A DNA stretch of 15,271 nt from Verrucomicrobiota bacterium (GTDB taxonomy: Bacteria; Verrucomicrobiota; Verrucomicrobiia; Limisphaerales; UBA1100), in the NCBI GenBank assembly GCA_028872645.1, contig JAPKDK010000037.1, positions 1 through 15,271 of the forward strand. Reading direction: 5' to 3'. Under the pieces are notes generated by a model. The model did no database searches, had not been told where the DNA came from, and was given only the letters and a program-made list of their open reading frames with translations. Made by a program: the position numbers and the translations under genes. The number at the start of each line of letters is the position of its first letter. Position 1 is the stretch's first letter. This document shows positions 1 through 6,235 of this stretch, in pieces.

Positions 1-104
1 AACCTTAGGTTGGAGAGGCCAAACCTTAGGTTGGAGAGGCCAAACCTTAGGTTGGAGAGGCCAAACCTTAGGTTGGGGAGGCGAAACCTTAGGTCGGAAA
101 GGCG
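1..104. repeat. 21-bp tandem repeat array, truncated at the window edge
   Basis: Five consecutive copies of a 21-bp unit, consensus AAACCTTAGGTTGGAGAGGC plus C, occupy 1-20 (lacking the first base at the window edge), 21-41, 42-62, 63-83 and 84-104. Copies 1 to 3 are identical; copy 4 has two changes and copy 5 four or so, so the array decays towards its right end. Each unit contains the interrupted palindrome AACCT-T-AGGTT. The array probably continues to the left beyond the window, so the copy number is unknown. It lies downstream of acnA. There are no unique spacers, so it is not a CRISPR array. Confidence 0.93.
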
Positions 105-274
105 AAACATCCCGTTAATTGTGTGAAGAGACGTATTATTGCTTAAAAAATAGCGTTATTTTAGTTTTTCTTCCCGAATAGCCATAATCAAGCCGTTATA
201 AAATGCTTCCCCCAACAGCATTTACACCAGAGCCGGTGAGCCGCAGTCGGCAGTGCATGCTATCCCTCCCACGC
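105..274. other. AT-rich intergenic gap between the repeat array and acnA
   Basis: No gene is supported here. The stretch 120-205 is clearly richer in A and T than its surroundings and contains an AT-only hairpin, AAAATA (147-152), loop GCGT, TATTTT (157-162). Closer to acnA there is a second inverted repeat, AATGCT (202-207) and AGCATT (217-222). These could mark transcript ends, but neither is a classical GC stem with a long U run. Confidence 0.5.
198..222 (-). terminator. possible weak terminator of acnA
   Basis: On the minus strand, 53 nt after the acnA stop, AATGCT and AGCATT (6-bp arms, 9-nt loop) form a small hairpin followed by TTTTAT. The stem is short and the U tract is only four bases, so this is a tentative call. 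No better hairpin with a U run is visible just downstream of acnA. Confidence 0.25.
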
Positions 275-2980
275 TTATCCGGCCAATTGCCGCAACACAT
301 ACGGCAAAATGCCACCGTGGCGGTAGTAGTCGACTTCAATCGGGGTATCGATCCGGCACAGAACAGGGATGTCCTTGCTTTCCCCGTCTTTCGTCACGCG
401 CAAGACAAGTTCGCTTTGGGGTTGAAGGCTCTCATCAAGCCCCACTACATCAAAGGTTTCGGTCCCATCAAAGCCAAGGCTCTGCGGGCTCGCACCGTCC
501 TTGAATTGCAATGGGAGCACGCCCATGCCCACGAGGTTGCTGCGGTGGATGCGCTCGAAGCTGGCGGCGGCGACGGCGCGAACGCCGAGGAGCAGCGTGC
601 CTTTCGCCGCCCAATCGCGGCTGGAGCCGGTGCCGTATTCGGTGCCGGCCAGGACGATGAGCGGGGTGCCGGCGGCGCGATGGCGTTGGGCGGCTTCGGG
701 GATGCTGACGGTCTCGCCTTCGAAGGTGGTGATGCCGCCTTCGGTGCCGGGGACCATTTGGTTTTTGATGCGGACGTTGCCGAAGGTGCCGCGGGTCATG
801 ATGCGGTCGTTGCCTCGGCGGCTGCCGAAGCTGTTGAAGTCATTTTTCTCAACACCGTTTTCCTGCAAAAATTTTCCGGCAGGTGAATCGGCCTTGATGG
901 CGCCGGCGGGTGAGATGTGGTCGGTCGTGACGCTGTCGCCAAACAGGCCGAGCACGCGCGCGCCTTCGATGGGCGTGATGTTGCCGGGCTCAAGGCTGAA
1001 GTTTTCAAAGAACGGCGGCTCCTGGATATAGGTGCTGTCGGCGTCCCACTCGTAAAGGTCGCCGGTGTTGGCGGGGATTTCGTTCCACTTGGGATTTTGA
1101 TTGGCGAAGTCGCTGTAAAGTTTGTGGAAAATTTCCGGTTTGAGCGCGGCTTGCATCACTTCGTTCACTTCCTCAAGCGAAGGCCAAAGGTCGCGCAGGA
1201 AAACGTCGTTGCCATCGGTGTCCGTGCCGAGGGCGTCAGTGGAGAGATCGATGTCCACGCGACCGGCCAGCGCAAAGGCGACGACCAATGGCGGGCTCAT
1301 CAAAAAGTTGGCCTTGATGTTCTGGTGAATGCGCGCCTCGAAATTGCGGTTGCCGCTGAGCACGCTGGCGGTGACAAGGTCGTTTTCCAAGATGGCGGCC
1401 TCGATAGGCGCAGCAAGCGGGCCGCTGTTGCCAATGCAAGTGGTGCAGCCGTAGCCAACAAGATGGAAGCCGAGCGTATCAAAATACTGCTGTAAATCGG
1501 TGGCTTCAAGGTAATCGGTGACCACGCGCGAGCCGGGTCCGAGGGAGGTCTTAACGGCGGGGTTGATGGTGAGACCGCGCTGCACGGCTTTTTTGGCGAG
1601 CAACGCGGCAGCGAGCATCACGCCGGGGTTGGAGGTGTTGGTGCAACTGGTGATAGCGGCGATGACAACGGTGCCGTGGCCAAGTTCCGTTTTTCCAGCG
1701 CCATTGCCTTTGCCGTTGAGCGACACGGTGGAAGTAGCCGCATCAAAGGCACTGGGCTCACGACCAAAACCGCCGTCGGCCACGGGGCGGGTGAAGGTTT
1801 CGTGGAAAGCCTCTTTCATCTGCGGCAGCTCGATGCGGTCCTGCGGTCGCTTGGGGCCGGCGACGCTGCTAGTGACGGTGCCGAGGTCGAGCGCGAGGTC
1901 TTCGGAGTAATCCACCTCGCCCGCTTTCGGGATACCAAAGAGGCCCTGCGCGCGATAATAATTTTCGTACGCTGTGCAATGTTCGTCCGTGCGGCCGGTG
2001 GCGCGGAGGTAGTTGACCGTTTCGGCGTCGATGGGAAAGTAGCCCATCGTTGCACCGTACTCGGGTGCCATGTTGGCGATGGTGGCGCGGTCAGGGAGCG
2101 GCAGCTTCTCCGCGCCGGGCCCATAAAATTCCACAAACTTTCCCACCACCTTAGCCGCGCGCAGCATCTCGGTGACCGTGAGTGCAAGGTCAGTGGCGGT
2201 GACGCCTTCAGCCAACTCGCCGGTCAGCTGCACGCCGACAACATCCGGCGTGAGAAAATAAACCGGTTGCCCGAGCATCCCCGCCTCCGCCTCAATGCCG
2301 CCCACGCCCCAACCGACGACGCCGAGGCCGTTGATCATCGTGGTGTGGGAGTCAGTACCGACGAGCGTATCCGGATAATGCACACCGCCTTTTTCGAGAA
2401 TGCCTTGGGCAAGGAATTCCAAATTTACTTGGTGGACGATGCCGATTCCGGGGGGGACAACTTTGAAGGTGTCGAAGGCTTGCATGCCCCATTTAAGGAA
2501 TTGATAACGCTCACGGTTGCGGGTGAATTCCATCTCGAGATTTTTGTCCATCGCATCCGCGCTGCCAAAAAAGTCCACTTGCACGGAGTGATCGACCACG
2601 AGATCCACCGGCACGAGCGGCTCGATGAGCTTGGGCTCTTTGCCAAGGCGCGCCACGGCGCTGCGCATGGCGGCGAGGTCGACGAGCAACGGCACCCCGG
2701 TGAAATCCTGCAACACAATGCGCGACACGAGGAAAGGCACCTCCGCCGTGCGACCGGCATTCGGCTGCCACGCAGCGAGTTCGCGCACATTTTCCTCGGT
2801 GACTTTTTTGCCATCCACGTTACGCAGCACCGCTTCGAGCACGATGCGCAAGCACGCGGGGAGGCGGGAAATTTTGCCAAGACCGGCGGCTTCCAGGGCG
2901 GGCAGTGAATAGAATTGGCCTTCACTGTTGTTGCCGAGGTCGAAAGTTTTTAAGGAATCGAAACTGTTGTGGGTGCTCAT
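275..2980 (-). CDS. acnA: Aconitate hydratase, AcnA/IRP1 type
   Basis: Cytoplasmic [4Fe-4S] enzyme that interconverts citrate and isocitrate through cis-aconitate in the TCA cycle. The 901-residue product matches the usual AcnA length. The three cluster ligands are visible: C446 in AAITSCTNTSNPG, and C512 and C515 in GYGCTTCIGNSG. Other family blocks are GTDSHTTMINGLGVVGWGVGG (about 208-228), GDSVTTDHISPAGAI (681-695) at the start of the swivelling domain, and GTEYGTGSSRDWAAKG (779-794), which carries the catalytic Ser and Arg region. The reading frame stays open for 109 codons upstream, but that part overlaps the preceding gene and has no aconitase features, so the ATG at 2980 (MSTHNSFDSLKTF) is chosen. 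No clear Shine-Dalgarno sequence precedes it. The gene follows the MORN-repeat gene by 46 nt on the same strand, so cotranscription is possible. Identity is very secure; AcnA rather than mitochondrial type follows from length and motif wording. Confidence 0.98.
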   Translation of the reverse strand: MSTHNSFDSLKTFDLGNNSEGQFYSLPALEAAGLGKISRLPACLRIVLEAVLRNVDGKKVTEENVRELAAWQPNAGRTAEVPFLVSRIVLQDFTGVPLLVDLAAMRSAVARLGKEPKLIEPLVPVDLVVDHSVQVDFFGSADAMDKNLEMEFTRNRERYQFLKWGMQAFDTFKVVPPGIGIVHQVNLEFLAQGILEKGGVHYPDTLVGTDSHTTMINGLGVVGWGVGGIEAEAGMLGQPVYFLTPDVVGVQLTGELAEGVTATDLALTVTEMLRAAKVVGKFVEFYGPGAEKLPLPDRATIANMAPEYGATMGYFPIDAETVNYLRATGRTDEHCTAYENYYRAQGLFGIPKAGEVDYSEDLALDLGTVTSSVAGPKRPQDRIELPQMKEAFHETFTRPVADGGFGREPSAFDAATSTVSLNGKGNGAGKTELGHGTVVIAAITSCTNTSNPGVMLAAALLAKKAVQRGLTINPAVKTSLGPGSRVVTDYLEATDLQQYFDTLGFHLVGYGCTTCIGNSGPLAAPIEAAILENDLVTASVLSGNRNFEARIHQNIKANFLMSPPLVVAFALAGRVDIDLSTDALGTDTDGNDVFLRDLWPSLEEVNEVMQAALKPEIFHKLYSDFANQNPKWNEIPANTGDLYEWDADSTYIQEPPFFENFSLEPGNITPIEGARVLGLFGDSVTTDHISPAGAIKADSPAGKFLQENGVEKNDFNSFGSRRGNDRIMTRGTFGNVRIKNQMVPGTEGGITTFEGETVSIPEAAQRHRAAGTPLIVLAGTEYGTGSSRDWAAKGTLLLGVRAVAAASFERIHRSNLVGMGVLPLQFKDGASPQSLGFDGTETFDVVGLDESLQPQSELVLRVTKDGESKDIPVLCRIDTPIEVDYYRHGGILPYVLRQLAG

Positions 2981-3026
2981 CCGGTAAACACAGCTTGCGG
3001 GAGAGTGCGGCGGAATGTCAAGACGG

Positions 3027-3860
3027 CTACTCAATCCAGATCTCGGCCACCTTGCCTTTTTTGAAACTAAAGATGACGGTGTCGTACATTTTATTATCGG
3101 TGGGATCCTGAATGCGGAGGCCTTTATACGTCCAACGCTGGTCGTTGGTGGCATCGGGATCGCCGAACACCGTGCGAATGGTTCGGAGCGGTTTGTCGCG
3201 GTAAATGAGGTCGATGCGGTTTGGCCCGCTGACGCGATTCCACGCGATGCGACGGCCCACAGTTTGTTGACGGGCGCGTTGCGAGGCGGTGTTAACGGGC
3301 GTGCCATTTAGGTTCCAGCCGGCCAATTGCTTGGGCATTCCCTCACGCGCCCATTCGCGCCGCGCGACGAGGCTGCGATTGCGATAGATTTTTTCACTGG
3401 CTAATTTGCCGTCCGGCCACCAGCTGCGCCACGTGCCGTTGGGAATGCCGTTGGTGTAATTTTCCTCAAAACTTTTTTTGCCATTGGGCCACCAATCGAT
3501 CGTGGGCCCGTGCAGCACGCTCGCGCGATAGGTGGTGAGGTTTTGCATGCCGCCGACTTTGTAGTAATACGTGGAATTCCCATCCAACTTGCCATCGCTG
3601 AAATGAAACACCGAGCGAGGCTTTCCAGTGTTGTACCAGAATTTCGTGAGGCCGTGCTGTTTGCCGTTGCGATAGCTGATTTCGTTGATGCGCGTGCCAT
3701 CAAAATGTTTGCGCTCGGTCATGCCGGTGTAGGGCTGCTCCGCATCGGCCAAATACCACAGGCCATCAGCCCGTCGTTGCAAGGCATCCTGCGCGGTGAC
3801 CATGCCGAGGCACACCCATGCAATGGCCAAAATTGGAGAAATGCGTTTCACCGTTTTCAC
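3027..3860 (-). CDS. Secreted MORN-repeat (YwqK-like) protein with a possible BamE-like C-terminus
   Basis: The 277-residue product starts with a signal peptide (basic KTVKR, hydrophobic ISPILAIAWVCLGMV, likely cleavage near VTA-QD at 23), so it should be exported. Residues about 41-170 are MORN_2-type repeats of roughly 22 residues, seen as YRNGKQHGLTKFWYNTGK, FSDGKLDGNSTYYY, HGPTIDWWPNGKKSF, NGIPNGTWRSWWPDGK. The end (about 225-277: VFGDPDATND, RWTYKGL, then VIFSFKKGKVAEIWIE) resembles the GxPD...W.Y...F..GKV pattern of SmpA/OmlA (BamE)-like domains; that is a resemblance, not a firm assignment. The start is GTG at 3860; a second in-frame GTG at 3851, preceded by AAAGAGTG, is equally possible and keeps the signal peptide. 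Function is unknown. It lies 46 nt upstream of acnA, but nothing links the two functionally. Confidence 0.85.
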   Translation of the reverse strand: MKTVKRISPILAIAWVCLGMVTAQDALQRRADGLWYLADAEQPYTGMTERKHFDGTRINEISYRNGKQHGLTKFWYNTGKPRSVFHFSDGKLDGNSTYYYKVGGMQNLTTYRASVLHGPTIDWWPNGKKSFEENYTNGIPNGTWRSWWPDGKLASEKIYRNRSLVARREWAREGMPKQLAGWNLNGTPVNTASQRARQQTVGRRIAWNRVSGPNRIDLIYRDKPLRTIRTVFGDPDATNDQRWTYKGLRIQDPTDNKMYDTVIFSFKKGKVAEIWIE

Positions 3861-3865
3861 TCTTT

Positions 3866-3894
3866 AACCTACTGCAAAACAACGCCAATTTCAA
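3866..3894 (-). promoter_or_regulatory. candidate promoter of the MORN-repeat gene
   Basis: On the minus strand TTGAAA (3894-3889) and TAGGTT (3871-3866) are separated by 17 nt. The -35 matches consensus in five of six positions and the -10 in only three. A start here would lie within a few bases of the GTG at 3860, giving an almost leaderless message or favouring the GTG at 3851. The position after the peroxiredoxin terminator suits a new transcript, but the evidence is weak. Confidence 0.3.
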
Positions 3895-3902
3895 GCGGAC
3901 AG

Positions 3903-3932
3903 AAAAAAAACGGGAGGCCCGAAAGCCTCCCG
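3903..3932 (-). terminator. Rho-independent terminator of the peroxiredoxin gene
   Basis: An 8-bp perfect stem CGGGAGGC / GCCTCCCG (3911-3918 and 3925-3932) with a 6-nt loop is followed on the minus strand by eight T residues (3910-3903). It begins 23 nt after the peroxiredoxin stop codon and lies before the next minus-strand gene. This is a textbook intrinsic terminator and isolates the peroxiredoxin transcript. Confidence 0.92.
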
Positions 3933-3955
3933 CGAAATTGGTTTTTTCTTTTGGC

Positions 3956-4453
3956 CTAGTTGAGTTTGGCCAGGGTTTCCTTGATGGCTTCGAAGTTGGG
4001 CAGGTCGCCGGGCGAAGCGGTTTGCTCGGCGTATTGCACGGTGCCTTCTTTATCGATGACGAAGGCCGCGCGCGCGCTGGTGGCGCCCACGCCGATAAGG
4101 TCATCGAGCAGCACGCCGTAATCCTTGGCGGTTTGCTTGTTTAAATCGCTTGCAAGCGTGATTTCAATGCCGTCCTTTTCAGCCCATTGTTTTTGGGCGA
4201 AGGGGCTGTCAACACTCACGGCGATGACCGCGGCATTAAGATCGTTGTACGCGCCGATGCCGGCGGTGAGGTCACACAACTCCGCGGTGCAGACGCCGGT
4301 AAAGGCGAGCGGCACGAAGAGGAGCACGGTGTTTTTCCCGCCGTAATTGGCACTGAGCGTGACGTCAGTGAGACCGAAATCATTTTTCTCGCCGTCGGCG
4401 TTGCTGGATTTAAGGGTGAAATCAGGGGCTTTGGAGCCTACTTCAATTGGCAT
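3956..4453 (-). CDS. Peroxiredoxin (AhpC/TSA superfamily, thiol peroxidase)
   Basis: A 165-residue thiol peroxidase that reduces hydrogen peroxide and organic peroxides in the cytoplasm. The active site PxxxTxxC is P48-LAF-T52-GV-C55, with C55 the peroxidatic cysteine; the conserved Arg is probably R128 in SARAAF. C60 lies five residues after C55 (CTAELC), the spacing of peroxidatic and resolving cysteines in BCP/PrxQ enzymes, so an intramolecular disulfide is plausible, although the flanking wording FTGVCTAELCDL is closer to AhpE-like and archaeal-type sequences. I therefore give no specific symbol. No signal peptide is present. The ATG at 4453 begins the usual MPIEVGSKAPDFTL block; no strong Shine-Dalgarno sequence is visible. 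The gene has its own near-consensus promoter and terminator, so it is probably monocistronic. Confidence 0.95.
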   Translation of the reverse strand: MPIEVGSKAPDFTLKSSNADGEKNDFGLTDVTLSANYGGKNTVLLFVPLAFTGVCTAELCDLTAGIGAYNDLNAAVIAVSVDSPFAQKQWAEKDGIEITLASDLNKQTAKDYGVLLDDLIGVGATSARAAFVIDKEGTVQYAEQTASPGDLPNFEAIKETLAKLN

Positions 4454-4497
4454 AATCGTGTGTGGGTTGGGTGGATTGGAGGTTAATGTTGGGGCGC

Positions 4498-4526
4498 GTT
4501 ATAAGCGTGCGGCAGCGGGGTGTCAA
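4498..4526 (-). promoter_or_regulatory. near-consensus sigma-70 promoter for peroxiredoxin
   Basis: On the minus strand a perfect -35 TTGACA (4526-4521) is separated by exactly 17 nt from TATAAC (4503-4498), five of six matches to the -10 consensus. Transcription would start near 4491, leaving a leader of about 38 nt before the ATG at 4453. This is the strongest promoter in the window and implies high basal expression. No OxyR- or PerR-like operator is obvious to the eye. Confidence 0.8.
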
Positions 4527-4579
4527 ACTCGAATGGTAACAACAAAACCGTAACAATCGGCCGGGATTTACCGTCTGAC

Positions 4580-4608
4580 TTTACGAAGGCGGGAGGGTGC
4601 TGTATCTT
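4580..4608 (+). promoter_or_regulatory. candidate promoter of the first pseudopilin gene
   Basis: TTTACG (4580-4585), 17-nt spacer, TATCTT (4603-4608); each box matches the sigma-70 consensus in four of six positions. A start near 4615 would leave a short leader carrying the GGAG ribosome binding site. The spacing is good but the boxes are weak, so the site is tentative. Confidence 0.4.
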
Positions 4609-4621
4609 TCCCCAAGAAACT

Positions 4622-4625
4622 GGAG
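4622..4625 (+). promoter_or_regulatory. ribosome binding site that fixes the first pseudopilin start
   Basis: GGAG lies 7 nt before the ATG at 4633. It supports that ATG over the in-frame GTG at 4597, which would put 12 extra residues before the leader peptide and overlaps the candidate -10 box. Confidence 0.65.
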
Positions 4626-4632
4626 TCGGCTA

Positions 4633-5379
4633 ATGAGGAAACCCCAACCCGAAAACGCATTTACACTGATTGAATTGCTGGTCGTCATTGCCATTATTGG
4701 CATCCTTGCCTCGCTCCTGTTGCCGGTATTGGCGGGGGCCAAGAAAAAGGCGCGCACAATCAAGAGCGTGAGCAACCAAAAACAAATCGGCGCGGGCTAC
4801 GTCGGTTATCTCGGCGATCACGACGGCTGGTTTCCCCGAGTAGCAGGACCGGCCAGCGTGGGCGGCAAACAAGGAGACGGCATGGGCAACAAAGGCAAAC
4901 TCCCAAAACTCGTGGCCCGGCTTTACGGCGCCTCGGTGCCCGAGAATGAGCGACCACTCAATGAGTACGTGGGCGACCCCAAAATTTTTCATGACCCGTC
5001 GGACATTGGCGGAGGCGTGTATGTCCTGCCCAGTTGTTGGGAATCTCTTGGCAACAGCTATCAACCGCAAGCAGCCGATGACATGTTTCGCGTGAAACGT
5101 GTGCTCGGTGAAAAAAGCGAGCCGGCTGAATCATACGAGGGCACTTCCATGCATGAATCCGAACTCACCACGCACAATGCCGTTGATAAAAAAATTATCC
5201 AAGGCGACTGGAACTGGCCCTACGACCGCGAAGATGCGTGGCACGGCGTGGAGGGTATTGGTCGACATGTAATGCTCTATGGAGATTTTCATGTGGAACA
5301 ATTTGTTTTCCCCCCCACCTCCACACTGCTCAAATGGCAGCTCCAACCACCGCCCGATCCCGCCTTCACATGGTGGTAA
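4633..5379 (+). CDS. Pseudopilin-like protein with type II prepilin N-terminus (copy 1)
   Basis: The 248-residue product opens with a short basic leader MRKPQPENA, then FTLIELLVVIAIIGILASLL, the methylation/cleavage signature and single hydrophobic helix of type IV prepilins and type II secretion pseudopilins; the conserved Glu is at +5 of the mature protein (E14). The residue before the cleavage point is Ala (A9), not the usual Gly. After the helix comes AGAKKKARTIKS and an exported C-terminal domain with blocks YLGDHDGWFP, RPLNEYVG, IFHDPSD, SMHESELT, GDWNWPYDREDAWH and HVMLYGDFHVE. The last resembles a variant of the H-X9-DG end found in many planctomycete and verrucomicrobial proteins of this type. 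Function is unknown; no secretion or pilus assembly genes are nearby. The next gene is a paralogue, about 70 % identical by my manual alignment. Confidence 0.9.
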   Translation: MRKPQPENAFTLIELLVVIAIIGILASLLLPVLAGAKKKARTIKSVSNQKQIGAGYVGYLGDHDGWFPRVAGPASVGGKQGDGMGNKGKLPKLVARLYGASVPENERPLNEYVGDPKIFHDPSDIGGGVYVLPSCWESLGNSYQPQAADDMFRVKRVLGEKSEPAESYEGTSMHESELTTHNAVDKKIIQGDWNWPYDREDAWHGVEGIGRHVMLYGDFHVEQFVFPPTSTLLKWQLQPPPDPAFTWW

Positions 5380-5392
5380 GCCGACAAACAAC

Positions 5393-5421
5393 TTTACTAA
5401 AAAGATGATTTCGATTACATT
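5393..5421 (+). promoter_or_regulatory. candidate promoter of the second pseudopilin gene
   Basis: TTTACT (5393-5398), 17-nt spacer, TACATT (5416-5421). Each box matches consensus in four of six positions. It lies just after the stop of copy 1 and has the same TTTAC box and spacing as the candidate upstream of copy 1. No terminator separates the two genes, so cotranscription is also possible. Confidence 0.3.
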
Positions 5422-5426
5422 GACTC

Positions 5427-5437
5427 AGGAGAAGGAG
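5427..5437 (+). promoter_or_regulatory. double ribosome binding site of the second pseudopilin gene
   Basis: Two AGGAG motifs (5427-5431 and 5433-5437) lie in AGGAGAAGGAG; the second is 6 nt before the ATG at 5444. This fixes the start and predicts strong translation. An upstream in-frame ATG at 5405 lacks such a signal. Confidence 0.75.
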
Positions 5438-5443
5438 AAGCCC

Positions 5444-6187
5444 ATGAAACTCAACAAGCGCATATCCGGATTCACGTTAATTGAGTTACTGGTGGTCCTC
5501 GCCATAATCGGTATTTTGGCCGCGATGCTGCTGCCCGTGCTGGCCGGTGCGAAGAAAAAAGCCCGGACCTTGAAGAGCATCAACAACCAGAAACAAATCG
5601 GTGCCGGCTATACCGGTTATTTGGGCGACCATGACGGATGGTTCCCAACCGTATACGGCCCGGCCGGCCTCGGCGGAAAAACCGGTAACGGCATGGGTGG
5701 CAGCGGCCCCCTGCCCGCCATCGTGGTTAATTTATTCGGTGCAAAGGTGCCCGAAGCCGAACGCCCTCTCAACGAATACGTGGGAAGCCCCGATATATTT
5801 CATGACCCCTCCGACAGGGGCAGTACTCTCTACAAAATGAGAAGCTGCTGGGACTCCCTCGGCACAAGCTACCAACCTCAGGTGGCTGACGACCTCTTCC
5901 GCGTGCAACGCGTGCTCGGCGAACGCAACGAAAAACCCGGCAGTTATGAAGCCACCTCCATGCACGAATCCGAGCTCACTCAGTTTGCTGCCGTGGATAA
6001 AAAAATTATTCAAGGTGATTGGAACTGGCCCTACGACCGCGAAGACGCTTGGCACAGCACCAAGGGCCTCGCTAAGCACATCATGCTTTACGGTGACATG
6101 CACGTGGAAGAATACATCTTCCCCCCCACCGAAGAGATGGTCAAAATGTTCACCCAAACACCCGATCACGCCTTCAAGTGGTGGTAA
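5444..6187 (+). CDS. Pseudopilin-like protein with type II prepilin N-terminus (copy 2)
   Basis: The 247-residue product has leader MKLNKRISG followed by FTLIELLVVLAIIGILAAML, a canonical prepilin peptidase site (Gly at -1, Phe at +1, Glu at +5). The rest aligns end to end with copy 1: YLGDHDGWFP, RPLNEYVG, IFHDPSD, SCWDSLG, SMHESELT, KKIIQGDWNWPYDREDAWH, HIMLYGDMHVE and a shared C-terminal WW. The most divergent parts are the loop after GWFP and the last 20 residues. It is expected to sit in the inner membrane with its C-terminal domain outside, or in a pilus-like fibre. It follows copy 1 by 64 nt, is preceded by a strong ribosome binding site, and is followed by an intrinsic terminator. The specific function is not known. 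Confidence 0.92.
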   Translation: MKLNKRISGFTLIELLVVLAIIGILAAMLLPVLAGAKKKARTLKSINNQKQIGAGYTGYLGDHDGWFPTVYGPAGLGGKTGNGMGGSGPLPAIVVNLFGAKVPEAERPLNEYVGSPDIFHDPSDRGSTLYKMRSCWDSLGTSYQPQVADDLFRVQRVLGERNEKPGSYEATSMHESELTQFAAVDKKIIQGDWNWPYDREDAWHSTKGLAKHIMLYGDMHVEEYIFPPTEEMVKMFTQTPDHAFKWW

Positions 6188-6208
6188 ACTTCAGGCCGGA
6201 AGATTTGC

Positions 6209-6235
6209 AGGCGGGGTTCAGCCCGCCTTTTTTTT
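6209..6235 (+). terminator. Rho-independent terminator after the pseudopilin pair
   Basis: Perfect 7-bp stem AGGCGGG / CCCGCCT (6209-6215 and 6222-6228), 6-nt loop, then a run of eight T residues (6228-6235), beginning 22 nt after the stop of copy 2. The same bases encode the last residues (AKKKAG) of the convergent gene on the minus strand. There is no matching T run in the minus direction, so it should work on plus-strand transcripts only. Confidence 0.9.

Noticed and set aside
1..104. CRISPR array
   Set aside because: The units are directly adjacent with no unique spacers, and no cas gene is visible.
1676..2908. A 410-codon open frame on the plus strand
   Set aside because: It is antisense to acnA, whose protein is conserved along its full length; the plus-strand product has no recognisable motif and is a by-product of codon bias.
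3017..3022. Perfect TTGACA on the minus strand before acnA
   Set aside because: No TATAAT-like hexamer lies 16-18 nt downstream; the candidates there are GC-rich (CGCAAG, GCAAGC).
2981..3307. N-terminal extension of acnA by 109 codons
   Set aside because: The extension lies across the 3' part of the MORN gene, lacks aconitase features, and the ATG at 2980 gives the normal family length.
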